In this document: positions 9,010 to 18,006 of the stretch, piece after piece
Position numbering within the stretch: position 1 is the first letter of the stretch
How the letters are laid out: each line of letters starts with the position of its first letter
From: Pseudomonadota bacterium
GTDB taxonomy: Bacteria; Myxococcota_A; Polyangia; GCA-2747355
Direction: 5' to 3'
DNA: 64,000 bases
NCBI GenBank assembly: GCA_016711215.1
Contig: JADJTL010000005.1
Coordinates: forward strand, 62,001 to 126,000
Translations under genes and position numbers: made by a program
The notes under the pieces: model-generated
Databases searched by the model: none
The model's input: the letters and a program-made list of their open reading frames with translations, nothing else
What the model was told of the DNA's origin: nothing

Positions 9010-9208
9010 AGTGGCCGCGCAGCATAGGCGCGCTCAGCGAGGAGAATCAAGCTGCGTTACGACGCGTATTACGACGCGGCCGGCGGCCGGCGCGCGCGCA
9101 CTCTTTTGCGCTGGGACTTTGCGCTCGGACAGGGCCCCGGCTAATCTGGCCTTCAGCCAACCCCCGCGCTGCCGCTCGAGGCGGTCGCGGCTGCCGGAGG
9201 TCGATACG

Positions 9209-11350
9209 ATGCACAGTGCACCCCCCTTAGGCCCCGCGTCCGCCCCGGGGGTGCCGGCCCGTCCGCTGCCTTTGCCCCTGCTCCTGGCCATCGGCCTGTT
9301 GACGGCGCTGCTCTCGCTCCCGGGCCGCTCAGCGCGGGCCGCCGAGCCCGCGCCGCCGCCCCGCGCCGCCGCAGCCCAGCCAGACGCCGCCGCCCAGCCC
9401 GCCGCCCCCACCCGCGAGGCCGCTCCCGACGAGGGGGTCCCCGGCGAACGTGATCCCGCCGATCGGGCCTCGACGATCGGCGGTCTGAGCGGGCTCGTGC
9501 GCGTGGTCAGCGCCGGGCTTGGCATGACCCACACCTTTCGCCTCGGACTGCATACGGAGCTCTTGCAACGCTCGGGCTTCCTCGTGGCGGGTGATCGCCA
9601 CGTTCGGCTGGTCGGCACGCTCTCACTGGCCTACACCCCCTGGCGCCACCTCGAGCTCTTCGCGAATCTGCGCAGCCAGGCCAACCACAACCAGCGCGCC
9701 GACAGCGGCGACCGACGCGATCCGGCGGTGATCTTCGCGCTCGGCGACCTGACGCTCGGTGGCAAGGTCGAGCTGCCGCTGCAGCCCTATTTCGCCGTGG
9801 GTGGCCAGCTCGAGCTCAACCTGCTCAACGCCGTCGGTGGCGTCTTCTATAAGGGCGCGGCCACCGGCTTCTACCTCGGCACGCTCACCTCGCTCCACCT
9901 CGACGCGCTGCGCTACGCGATACCGGCGCGCCTCCACGCCAACCTCGGTTTCCGTCTCGACCGGTCGGATAACCTGCGCAGCTTCGCGCCGAACTACGAT
10001 CTGGCCAGCCTGCAGGTCGAGAAGTTCGCGCTCGGCATCAACCGCAGCCGCCTTCAGCTCAAGCTCGGCGCCGAGGGGCTGCTCGGGCGCTGGACGCGCA
10101 TCGACCTTCGACCCCTGCTCGAGTGGGGACTCGATCTCGGCACCGGCTCGGCCGACGGCAGCTTCGCCGGTCGGGTCCCCGCCGGCGAGTTCGGCGGTCG
10201 CGTGGCGTCGTGGTTGACGGTCGGCGCGCGCGTGCGTCCGCTCCGCGGGCTCAGCCTTACGGTCGCGAGCGACCTCGGAATCACGAGCCCCGGCTTTGGC
10301 TACGGCCCACCCGTTCCGGTTTGGAACCTGATCGCTGGCCTCGGCTTCGCCTACGACCCGCTGCTGCCGCTGCGCCAGCGCTCCCAGGGGCCCTGTACGC
10401 CGACCAGCATCCCGGTGGCCGCGGCCCGGGCAACCGACCCCGCGCTGGGCCGCATCCAGGGCAAGGTCGTCCACGCCGATACGCTGCGACCGATCGAGGG
10501 CGTGGTCGTCGGCTTCCCGGGACGCGATCTGACCAACCTCTCGACCGGCGCCGATGGCAGCTTCTTGTCACCAGCGCTTCCTCCGGGCATCGCGCCCGTG
10601 CTCTTCCGCCACCACGCCTACGTGGCGACGCAGACACGCGTCACGGTTGCCGCCGGCGCGACCGCCAAGCTCCATGTGATGCTGCAGCCGGCGCTGCCGC
10701 AGCCGGTCGCCTTCGCCGCGCGCATCACCGACCCCGACGGTAAGCCGCTCGCCGCCTTCGTCGAGCTCAAGGGACTCAAGGAATCAGCGACCCCGATCGC
10801 CCTCCCCTGCGACGCCGCTGGAGCGGTCGCCACTGAGCTGCAGCCCGGCGACTACACGCTGAGCGTCACGGCGCCAGGCTACGTCCGCGTGCAGCGCGCC
10901 CTTCGCCTGAACCCCGGAGCTCCCCAGCAGCTGATCCTCGCCCTTGAGCGCGGCGCCGTCCTCAAGCCCGTGGCAGCCGCGAGCCGCGATCTGGTCCAGC
11001 TCACCGCCAACGCGCTCCTGCTGCGGCGCAAGATTCACTTCTCCAGCGGCAAGGCCAGCCCGCGCGGCGACGCCCTGCGCATGCTCGACGTCGTGGCGGA
11101 CGTCCTGCTCGCCAATCCACAGCTCACCCACGTCGAGATCCAGGGGCACACCGATAGCAACGGCCCCGCCGCCGCCAACCAGCGTCTCAGCCAGGCGCGC
11201 GCCGACGCGATCCGCGAGCACCTGATTCAGCGCGGGGTCGCCGCCGAGCGCCTCACGGCACGCGGCTATGGCGCCGAGCGGCCGACGCAGCCCAACCTCT
11301 CGGCGCAGAACCGCGAGGCCAACCGCCGCGTCGAGTTCCACCTCAAGTAA
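9209..11350 (+). CDS. outer-membrane barrel with carboxypeptidase-like and OmpA C-terminal domains
   Basis: The protein has about 713 residues. The ATG at 9209 precedes a signal sequence with hydrophobic core LPLLLAIGLLTALLSL and an Ala/Pro-rich linker. Residues about 90-400 alternate in the way of a beta-barrel (LEVFANLR-type strands). Residues about 415-500 contain GRIQGKVVHADTLRPIEGV and TNLSTGADGSFLSP, a carboxypeptidase regulatory-like (CarboxypepD_reg) fold, followed by a second similar module. The C-terminus is an OmpA peptidoglycan-binding domain: HVEIQGHTDSNGPAAANQRL and ANRRVEFHLK. It would tie the outer membrane to the cell wall. The region 9010-9208 is the divergent promoter region shared with the PA14 operon. 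Confidence 0.85.
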   Translation: MHSAPPLGPASAPGVPARPLPLPLLLAIGLLTALLSLPGRSARAAEPAPPPRAAAAQPDAAAQPAAPTREAAPDEGVPGERDPADRASTIGGLSGLVRVVSAGLGMTHTFRLGLHTELLQRSGFLVAGDRHVRLVGTLSLAYTPWRHLELFANLRSQANHNQRADSGDRRDPAVIFALGDLTLGGKVELPLQPYFAVGGQLELNLLNAVGGVFYKGAATGFYLGTLTSLHLDALRYAIPARLHANLGFRLDRSDNLRSFAPNYDLASLQVEKFALGINRSRLQLKLGAEGLLGRWTRIDLRPLLEWGLDLGTGSADGSFAGRVPAGEFGGRVASWLTVGARVRPLRGLSLTVASDLGITSPGFGYGPPVPVWNLIAGLGFAYDPLLPLRQRSQGPCTPTSIPVAAARATDPALGRIQGKVVHADTLRPIEGVVVGFPGRDLTNLSTGADGSFLSPALPPGIAPVLFRHHAYVATQTRVTVAAGATAKLHVMLQPALPQPVAFAARITDPDGKPLAAFVELKGLKESATPIALPCDAAGAVATELQPGDYTLSVTAPGYVRVQRALRLNPGAPQQLILALERGAVLKPVAAASRDLVQLTANALLLRRKIHFSSGKASPRGDALRMLDVVADVLLANPQLTHVEIQGHTDSNGPAAANQRLSQARADAIREHLIQRGVAAERLTARGYGAERPTQPNLSAQNREANRRVEFHLK

Positions 11351-11370
11351 CCAGAAGCAACCGGCCCAGC

Positions 11371-12816
11371 ATGTCTCGCCGCCGCCGCGTCGCGCTGCCG
11401 CTGCTGCTGCTGGCGGCAGCCGCCTTCGTCCTTGTCGTCAGCGGCGGGCTGCTCGCACCGCACTGCCAGCACGGCGCCGTCGAGCAGCACCTCACGATCG
11501 CGGGCTTGCGACTCGCCGGCGCCGAGGTTGGCGGGCGCGATGCCTCCGAGCTGCAACGCGCCTTGGCGCGACTGGCCCCTGCGGCTGCTGCGCACACCAT
11601 CTTGCTGCGTTGGGCGACGGGATCACGCCGCGTCGCCCTCGCGCGGCTTGGCGTCACCGCCGACCCATCAGAGACCGCCATGGCGCTGCTCAGCATCGGC
11701 CACGCGGGATCCTGGCTGCCCAGGCTGCTGCTGCGCTGGAAGGCACGCCGCGGGCGCCTCGACGTGCCCTGGCAATTCCAGCTCGACGAGGCCCGCGCGC
11801 TGCAGTTTTTCAACGACCTGTCGGGCGCGATCGACCGTGAGCCGGCGGCGCCGCGGCTCGACCTCGAGCGACGCCGTGTCCGGCCCGGCCGCCAGGGGCT
11901 GCGGCTCGACCCGTTGCGCGCATTGGCGGCGACCGAGGCAGCGCTGCGCGCCGGCAGCGCCGAGGTGCAGCTCCCCTTGGTGCGGCTGCGGGCCGCCAGG
12001 GCTCCGGCACTGGCCGGGATCGACGTCAGTCAGGTGCTCGGCCACTTCATGACCGTGTACAGCCAGGCCGACGTTGATCGCCACAGGGCGCATAACCTGA
12101 GGTTGATCGCCGGACGGATCGACGGGCAGCTCCTCGCCCCGGGCGCGCGCTTCTCCTTCAACGCCACGGTGGGGGCACGGACGGAGGAGCAGGGCTACCG
12201 CACCGCAGCGGTGATTCAGCAGGGCGAGCTAATCGATGGGATGGCCGGCGGCGCGTGTCAGATCTCCAGTACGCTCTTCGCCGCCGCGTTCTTCGCGGGC
12301 CTCGACCTGCTCAGCTCACGCCCGCATACGATGCCCAGCTCGTACATCCGCCTTGGACTCGACGCCGCTGTGGCCTACCCTGAGACCGACCTGCGGCTCG
12401 GCAATCCCTATCCCTTCCCGGTCGCGCTGCAGGTGCGGGTCAGCGAGGGACGCGTGCGCGTGGCGATCCTCGGTCGGCGCCGCCCATGGCAGCGCGTGGT
12501 CTTCCGCCGTGAGGTCAAGCAACGCGATCCCTTCGGCGAGATCGAGCGTCCGGATGCCACGCTGCCGCGCGGCCAGCGGATCGTCACTCAGCGCGGTGTC
12601 CCTGGCTTCCTGGTCGAGCGACAACGCCTCTTCTTTGCCGCGGGCTCCGACCAGCCGCGCCGCGTCGAAACGCGCTCGCTGCGCTATGCCGTGACGCAGC
12701 AAATCATCCGGGTCGGCACCGGCCCGCCGCCTGCGCCTGGGATGGCGGGGCCTGCACCAGACCCTCCGCCCGCGCCCTACCGCGCCGACGTCGAGCCCCT
12801 GGCGATCGAGCAATGA
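11371..12816 (+). CDS. VanW family protein
   Basis: The 481-residue protein has an N-terminal signal anchor (LPLLLLAAAAFVLVVSGGLL), two helical repeats of the peptidoglycan-binding_4 type, and a VanW domain from about residue 215: HNLRLIAGRIDGQLLAPGA, FSFNATVGARTEEQGY, GMAGGACQISSTLFAAAF and the Tyr-rich strand GLDAAVAYPETDLRLGN. VanW proteins occur next to vancomycin-resistance genes in Gram-positive bacteria and widely elsewhere; their biochemical role is not settled. The gene begins 20 bases after the OmpA-domain gene and is probably cotranscribed, which points to a cell-wall role. The C-terminal 40 residues are Pro-rich. Confidence 0.9.
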   Translation: MSRRRRVALPLLLLAAAAFVLVVSGGLLAPHCQHGAVEQHLTIAGLRLAGAEVGGRDASELQRALARLAPAAAAHTILLRWATGSRRVALARLGVTADPSETAMALLSIGHAGSWLPRLLLRWKARRGRLDVPWQFQLDEARALQFFNDLSGAIDREPAAPRLDLERRRVRPGRQGLRLDPLRALAATEAALRAGSAEVQLPLVRLRAARAPALAGIDVSQVLGHFMTVYSQADVDRHRAHNLRLIAGRIDGQLLAPGARFSFNATVGARTEEQGYRTAAVIQQGELIDGMAGGACQISSTLFAAAFFAGLDLLSSRPHTMPSSYIRLGLDAAVAYPETDLRLGNPYPFPVALQVRVSEGRVRVAILGRRRPWQRVVFRREVKQRDPFGEIERPDATLPRGQRIVTQRGVPGFLVERQRLFFAAGSDQPRRVETRSLRYAVTQQIIRVGTGPPPAPGMAGPAPDPPPAPYRADVEPLAIEQ

Positions 12817-12934
12817 GAAGGGCACGCGTCACGACGCGCGCGCAGCGCGGGTCGGGCGTGTCCGGTAGCCCGCCGCCGCCACCTGTCGCGGCGAAGGCCC
12901 GGCGACAGGGCTAGGAGGGCCGCTTCGAGCGCGA

Positions 12935-13561
12935 CTAGCGCTTGGGGAGCAACGTGACGGGGGCCTCGACGTCGACCGGCTGGCCCTCGAACTCCGGGAA
13001 GGGCCAGCGCTCAATGGCCTTGACCATGCAGGCGATCATCGGTCCGTCGCGATTCGGCTGAATGTCGATCCGTGTCGGACGACCGGTGCTGCGCACGCTG
13101 AACGAAACGTTGAGCGTAATCGATCCATGATGGAGGGCCGAGTTTCGCTTGAGCGCGCGCGTGTAACACGCCTCCAACGAGCCCTTGCTGCGGCCGATCA
13201 CCGCGAAGACCTGCTCCTGGGTCAGCGTGCCCTCGCGCGCCGGGGCCATCAGCGACTTGCCCTCGATGGTCAGCAGCGCCGGATCGACCTTGATCGTCCC
13301 CGGGTTGGCCAGCGCCTGCGCCAGCTTGACCTTGAGCGCGTTGAGGTCCTCCTGCAGCCGGTCACGCTCCGATTCGCACTTGCGCAGCGCCTCGAGCGAC
13401 CGGTCGAGCTGCTGCTGACCCGCCTGCGGCTCGCTGTTGCAGCCGCCGCCAGCGCCGAGGACCAGCGCCAAGCCGCTCGCCGCAGCCACCACGCGACACC
13501 GGCGCACCAGCCAACGGCACGCGTCGAAAACCCCGCATTCTGCGTTCATTTCAAACCTCAT
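12935..13561 (-). CDS. lipoprotein with AgmX/PglI C-terminal domain
   Basis: The 208-residue protein has a signal with lipobox-like GAGGGC, a coiled-coil segment (LDRSLEALRKCESERDRLQEDL, broken into heptads) and a C-terminal domain LTQEQVFAVIGRSKGSLEAC to the end. The elements CYTRALKR, GSITLNVSFSVRSTGRP and CMVKAIERWPFPEF are characteristic of the AgmX/PglI C-terminal (TonB-like) family, common in Myxococcota and named from gliding-motility genes. The start could be 13561 or the internal ATG at 13549. A role in force transduction or envelope complexes is inferred from the family only. Confidence 0.8.
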   Translation of the reverse strand: MRFEMNAECGVFDACRWLVRRCRVVAAASGLALVLGAGGGCNSEPQAGQQQLDRSLEALRKCESERDRLQEDLNALKVKLAQALANPGTIKVDPALLTIEGKSLMAPAREGTLTQEQVFAVIGRSKGSLEACYTRALKRNSALHHGSITLNVSFSVRSTGRPTRIDIQPNRDGPMIACMVKAIERWPFPEFEGQPVDVEAPVTLLPKR

Positions 13562-13787
13562 CTTCAGCCTTCGCCTCAGCCTTCGCCTTAGCCTTACGCT
13601 GCGTCGTTCGATCCCCGACGCCGATCGCCCGCGCTGGGCAGGTGCGCAGCAGCGCGCGGGTGATTATCCATACGCCGGGCGCGCGACGCAATCCTTTGGC
13701 GGTTCGGGGGGCGCGGGTCCACGTTCTCAATAACCCCTGCGATGCCCAAGACGGCCGTAGGGCGGTCGATCCGCTGCGCCGATTCAA
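13551..13787 (-). CDS. possible small ORF bridging two genes
   Basis: A 78-residue open frame overlaps the stop of the upstream PQQ/HEAT gene by 4 bases (ATGA) and runs into the start of the AgmX/PglI gene. Its C-terminus is a K/A/E repeat encoded by a 12-base tandem motif (KAKAKAEAKAEDEV). The remainder is Arg-rich without recognisable motif. The coupled ends argue weakly for translation and the composition argues against it. It is listed so the 220-base gap is described; treat it as doubtful. Confidence 0.2.
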   Translation of the reverse strand: MNRRSGSTALRPSWASQGLLRTWTRAPRTAKGLRRAPGVWIITRALLRTCPARAIGVGDRTTQRKAKAKAEAKAEDEV

Positions 13788-15709
13788 GGCCGTCTTTCGC
13801 TCTCCTCCGCCGCTTCCAACAGGCGATCCAGCCGCTGGCGCAAGGCGGGTAGGGTGTGTGGATCGTGGGCCACGAAGTCGACCAGCTCGCGTTCAGTCCG
13901 ACCGCCCCACTCCATCACCGCCGCAGCCGCCGCGGCGAGAATCCGGGGCGCCCAACCTAACTCAGGCTCACAGCGGTAGGTCAGCAGCAGCTCCCGCAGC
14001 GGCTCCATTGCCCGTCGGTCGCCGATCGCCCAGAGCGCGTCGACCACCGCGGCGAGCGCCGGCAACGGGGTTTGCGGGTCGGCGAGCTGGAGCAGCAGCG
14101 GCCGCACGGCCTCGGGCAGTCGCAGGGCGGCGGCCGCCCGCGCCGCCGGCTCAAGCGAGGCTGCGTGCGTGCCCAGGACCTGGTCGTTGCGCTCGGCGAG
14201 GAGCGACAGGTACAGCTCGCTGGCGCGCTCGTCAGGGTGCTCGTTGAGGTAGTCGAGCGCCTGATCGCGCACCTCCTGCGTCACCAGCGGCTCGCGCGCG
14301 AGCCGCAATAAGGCCGCCGTTGGGGGCGGGCCCGCGCTCGCGGCGAGGCTCGAGACGAAGAACCTGGCGAGCCCAGGAAAGCGCCGATCGGGCTCGAGCA
14401 AGGCCCCCATCAGCGCATCGCGCAGCGCGGCCGCGGCCGCGGGCGGCGCCGCGGGCTGGACGTCGCCAAAGCCCTCCGCGTCGAAGGTGGCGCCCCAGAC
14501 GCGCAGGCCGAGCTCGGAGCGCTCGCGCTCCGCCCCCGTGCGCGGATCGACCACCAGCAGCTCACCACCAGCGCCGACCAGCATCACGGCTCGGCCGGTA
14601 TGCGTCGCCGCTACAAAGTCCCCACGTGTGGCGCGCCGCACCCACGCCAACTGCGGCCGCTGCGGACGCGCCCCCTCGACGGCGAAGCCGAGAAGAAAAC
14701 GGTAGTGCAGCAGCAGCAGTCGATCGTCCGCCCAACCGCTCGCCGCCGGGCGAGACCCGGTGGGCCGCCGCCATAACCAGCGTTGCCGGTCGCCGGCCCC
14801 GTAGTCCCAGGGTGCACCGTCGTAGCTATCGCGACCCCAACTCGGGGCGATCCCGGTGATCACCGGCGGCACAACAGGCGCCGCGCCTGCAGCGCCGTCG
14901 GCCCCAGCGCCGATCCCCGGAGCGAGGCGCTTGACGCTGGCGCGCCCGCCAAAATACACGCCATCTCGATTGGCCTCGATCCAGGAAATCGCCTCGCCAC
15001 GCCAGGGGAGCTGGACAAGGACGTCGCCGCTTCGCCCCTCCAGCAGCGCCAACCCCTGGCGCTGGGTTGGAAGGACGAGGTAGTCGCCCCAAGCACGGGG
15101 CGCGCCGATCGGCACCCACGACGGCACGGCCCAGCGGCGCTCGCCGCTACGCCCGTCGTAGGCCACAAGGGCGGCCTGGGGCGTCGCCGCCGCGCTGCTG
15201 CGCGGGGCACGGTGCGCGGCGCGCCGCCCCCAGACCGCGAACACCAGACTGCCGCTCGCCGCCAAACCGAGCACGCGCCATCCGGACTGGGGCGCCGGCG
15301 TACGCCAGAGCAGGCGCCCGTGTTCGCTATCGAAGGCCGCGAGCGATCGCCCCTCGTCCAGCGCGCAGGCGCCAAAGGCCCCGCCAACGACAACCCGCGA
15401 GGCGACGTCGGCGCGAACGATGAATCGGAAGCTGCGCCGACGCAGATCGTAGGCCGCGAGGCGCAGCGGCGCTTGCGCCACCAACCAGACCGTCGGCGCC
15501 TTGGCGGCAAGCGGCGACGCCCTGAGGCCCGAGCCAAAGGGCGCCAGGGCCCGTGCGAGCTGCGTTGAATCGGGAACCGGCGCCAACTCCCGCAGCCCGC
15601 GCGGCCCCGCGCAGCCCTCGAGCCCCGTAATCATCAGCGCGGCGACGAGCACGGCGCCTGCAGCGCGGCGCCAGTGGTCGAGCATCGCCTCGGGATCGCG
15701 CGCGGTCAT
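13784..15709 (-). CDS. lipoprotein with PQQ-like propeller and HEAT repeats
   Basis: This 641-residue protein has a signal ending in LMITGLEGC, a lipobox. Residues about 50-420 show repeated strands of a PQQ-like beta-propeller (VWLVAQAPLRLAAYDLRRR, LAAFDSEHGRLLWRTPA, ALVAYDGRSGERRWAVP, LLVVDPRTGAERER). The C-terminal third is built of Ala/Leu/Arg-rich helices in HEAT-like pairs. It resembles BamB-like scaffolds, but the exact role is unknown. Its ATG overlaps the stop of the upstream HEAT-repeat gene by 4 bases (15706-15709), so the two are translationally coupled and probably act together. Confidence 0.7.
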   Translation of the reverse strand: MTARDPEAMLDHWRRAAGAVLVAALMITGLEGCAGPRGLRELAPVPDSTQLARALAPFGSGLRASPLAAKAPTVWLVAQAPLRLAAYDLRRRSFRFIVRADVASRVVVGGAFGACALDEGRSLAAFDSEHGRLLWRTPAPQSGWRVLGLAASGSLVFAVWGRRAAHRAPRSSAAATPQAALVAYDGRSGERRWAVPSWVPIGAPRAWGDYLVLPTQRQGLALLEGRSGDVLVQLPWRGEAISWIEANRDGVYFGGRASVKRLAPGIGAGADGAAGAAPVVPPVITGIAPSWGRDSYDGAPWDYGAGDRQRWLWRRPTGSRPAASGWADDRLLLLHYRFLLGFAVEGARPQRPQLAWVRRATRGDFVAATHTGRAVMLVGAGGELLVVDPRTGAERERSELGLRVWGATFDAEGFGDVQPAAPPAAAAALRDALMGALLEPDRRFPGLARFFVSSLAASAGPPPTAALLRLAREPLVTQEVRDQALDYLNEHPDERASELYLSLLAERNDQVLGTHAASLEPAARAAAALRLPEAVRPLLLQLADPQTPLPALAAVVDALWAIGDRRAMEPLRELLLTYRCEPELGWAPRILAAAAAAVMEWGGRTERELVDFVAHDPHTLPALRQRLDRLLEAAEESERRP

Positions 15710-16521
15710 CGGCGCCTGCGCTGCAGCGCCCGGGCCGCGGCCGCACGTGACGGTCGCTGTTGCTCCGCGGGCACCGCAGCCAGGTAGCGAGCCAAGGCGG
15801 CAGCGGCCTCGCTATCGCCCGACGCGGCGAGCGTTTGGACGACCCGCACGCGCAGGGGATCGGGGCCGAAATCCTCGCGCACCAGCAGGGCACCCAGGAG
15901 CTGAGCGCGGATCGAGCGCGACGCCGGCCCGGCTGCCTGCAGGGAGGCGTCGGTCGTCATCGCCGCCACCGTGCGCGCACCGCCCACCCGCGCGAGGGCT
16001 GGAAGGAGGGTCACCTCGCCGCGCTGCACGAGCATCAGCAGGGCGCCCTCGGCCGTGCGCAGGCCGAGCTCTGCCGCGAGCCCGGCGGCCGCCTCGCGAA
16101 CCGCCGCGTCACCGTCGCCGAGCGCCGCGATCATCGTCTCGTCGGCCTCAGGCCCGCCGACGCGGGCCAGCGCCCGCAGCGCCGCCACCCGCACCGCGGG
16201 CGCACGATAGGTCGCGTAATGGCGCAAGATCGGTACCGCGTCGGCGGCGCCGGGTTGCCCCAGCGCGCCAAGGGCCGCGAGCAGCAGTGGCGGCGGCGCG
16301 CCGAGCCCGAGCACGCGCACCAGGGCGGCCCGGGCGGGCGGCGTGGCCAACACACCGAGCTGTTCGGCTGCGCTCACTGCGCGGTTGAGGTCCGCTCCAT
16401 GCAGCGCATCGACCAGGGCGGTCGGCAGCTCGCGCACCGCGGCGCGCACCGTCGACGCGGTGCTCAGCAGCGCCGCCAGCGTAAGGGCCTTTGCCACCCG
16501 GAAGATCGACGCACCCATCAC
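15706..16521 (-). CDS. secreted HEAT-repeat protein
   Basis: The 271-residue protein has a signal peptide (LTLAALLSTASTVRA) followed by five or so HEAT/PBS-lyase-type repeats: LLAALGALGQPGAADAVPIL, VRVAALRALARVGGPEAD, AVREAAAGLAAELGLRTAEG and LVREDFGPDPLRVRVVQTLA. Each is a pair of antiparallel helices used for protein binding. It ends in a basic tail RALQRRRR. The gene is coupled by a 4-base overlap to the downstream PQQ/HEAT lipoprotein, whose C-terminus has the same kind of repeats. Function is otherwise unknown. Confidence 0.75.
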   Translation of the reverse strand: MMGASIFRVAKALTLAALLSTASTVRAAVRELPTALVDALHGADLNRAVSAAEQLGVLATPPARAALVRVLGLGAPPPLLLAALGALGQPGAADAVPILRHYATYRAPAVRVAALRALARVGGPEADETMIAALGDGDAAVREAAAGLAAELGLRTAEGALLMLVQRGEVTLLPALARVGGARTVAAMTTDASLQAAGPASRSIRAQLLGALLVREDFGPDPLRVRVVQTLAASGDSEAAAALARYLAAVPAEQQRPSRAAAARALQRRRR

Positions 16522-16629
16522 CAGCTCCTGGCCGCAGGCGAGGTCCCATTGGTGAAACGCGAGCGACCACTAAACGAGATGGCCGCGCCCCCGTCAAGCG
16601 CCCTGCCCGACCGCAGCCCCGCCAGCGCG

Positions 16630-17175
16630 TCACTCGGTGGTGTCGGCGTCGCTGAACTCGACATGGCCGGAGTAGCGCTCGGTCTCCCCCTCGAGCTCAA
16701 ACTGCGTGCTGGCGAGCGCCACGCCACGGGCATCGAGCAGGTACATCTTGTAGCGCCGCTTGGGGGCGAAGGTGGGGCCGTCGAGTGCCAGGCTCGTCGC
16801 CAGGATGCGCTGGCCCCTCGCCGAGGTGAGGATGCTGTCGCCGGCCACGAAGACGCGGCCCTTGGTGATGTCGAAGAACTTCACCTTGACCTCGAAGTCG
16901 TCGACCGGCCGCCTGAAGAAGGCCATCAACTCGAGCGTCCAACGCTTCGCGTTGTTGCGGTCGGCAGCCAGGCGTGTGCTGCGGTGCTGCCGCAAAAACT
17001 CCGCAAAGGCCGCCTGACTGCGAAAGCGCGGCGGCGGGCGCTTGCGCAAAACCACAATCTCGCCAGCGAAACGGTCCTCGACTGGCGCCGCAGCGAGCGG
17101 CGGCGAGGACCCGAGCAGCCAGGCGATCGTCGCCACCAGCGCCCCCCAACGAAGAGCGTGAGACCTCTCGCGCAT
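16630..17175 (-). CDS. secreted protein of unknown function
   Basis: The 181-residue protein has a clear signal peptide (WGALVATIAWLLGSSPPLAAA). The mature part has mixed alpha/beta character with the segment RWTLELMAFFRRPVDDFEVK followed by VKFFDITKGRVFVAGDSI and FAPKRRYKMYLLDARGVALA, then an acidic end. I do not recognise a named domain; the overall look is of a small beta-sandwich secreted protein found in deltaproteobacteria. It lies downstream of the cmk-crp pair on the same strand, with a 147-base gap that could hold its own promoter. Confidence 0.6.
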   Translation of the reverse strand: MRERSHALRWGALVATIAWLLGSSPPLAAAPVEDRFAGEIVVLRKRPPPRFRSQAAFAEFLRQHRSTRLAADRNNAKRWTLELMAFFRRPVDDFEVKVKFFDITKGRVFVAGDSILTSARGQRILATSLALDGPTFAPKRRYKMYLLDARGVALASTQFELEGETERYSGHVEFSDADTTE

Positions 17176-17322
17176 TACCTGCTACCTCGCAGATGCCGCT
17201 CTTTCGCAGCATTATTCAGTGCCCGGTAACACAAATTAGAACAAGAGCATCGCACCCGGGGCAGGAAGACGTCAAGCACCACGCGGCCCCATCGCGGCCA
17301 TCCGTGGGTCACGACGCGCCCG

Positions 17323-18006
17323 TCAGGACGAGGGCAGCGCGGTGGCGGCGCCGGTCGGGCTGCCGCCCTGGAGCTGCTTCATTTCGAGGAAATCGATGAA
17401 ATCCTGCGTGCGCTGACCATCGGCGACCACCAACACGCCATCCGCGCGCTGGCGCAGGAGCCGCGCGCGCTCCAGGCGCTGCAGTCCGGCATTGACCTCA
17501 TCGCGCGTCAGGCCCAGGTGCGTCGCCATCCCCGCGCTCGTGAGCTCGACCGCCAGCCCCTCGGGGTCGGGCTGACCGCGGACCTCCGCCTCTTGGCGCA
17601 GGTACTTCGCGACGCGCGCATGAGGATGCCGCAGCAGCAACAGCTCCACCTGACGGCTCGAGTCCACCAGGCGGGTCGCCAACTGCTGGATCAGCCGAAC
17701 GGCGACCTCGGTGCTGTGCTCGATCATGGTCTCGAAGGTGCTGGCCTCGATGACCAGCAGGCGCGCACGCTCGATTACGCGCGCCGTGGCGGAGCGAGGG
17801 GCCTTCGCCAATACCGAGAGCTCCCCGCAGAACTCGCCGGCCTCGAGCACGCCGAGGCGCGCCTCGCGGCCACCCACGTTGCGCGTGAGCTCGAGCTTGC
17901 CCGAGCGCACGACGTACATCTGCTCGCCTCGCTCGCCTTGGCGAAAGAGCACCGTCCCCGCCGGATACTCACAGGTGTATTGCTGCTGCGATTGCGCGTT
18001 GGTCAC
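17323..18006 (-). CDS. Crp/Fnr family transcriptional regulator
   Basis: The 227-residue protein starts with a cyclic-nucleotide-binding fold: YPAGTVLFRQGERGEQMYVV, SGKLELTR, LGVLEAGEFCGELSVL and RSATARVIERARLLVI. The long dimer helix follows (about residues 105-125), then a winged HTH (AGMATHLGLTRDEVNAGLQR and LERARLLRQRADGVLVV). The phosphate-binding cassette GEFCGELSVL...RSATA is close to that of cAMP-binding members, so a nucleotide ligand is plausible. The ATG overlaps the cytidylate kinase stop by 4 bases, so the two are translationally coupled. Target genes are unknown. Confidence 0.85.
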   Translation of the reverse strand: MTNAQSQQQYTCEYPAGTVLFRQGERGEQMYVVRSGKLELTRNVGGREARLGVLEAGEFCGELSVLAKAPRSATARVIERARLLVIEASTFETMIEHSTEVAVRLIQQLATRLVDSSRQVELLLLRHPHARVAKYLRQEAEVRGQPDPEGLAVELTSAGMATHLGLTRDEVNAGLQRLERARLLRQRADGVLVVADGQRTQDFIDFLEMKQLQGGSPTGAATALPSS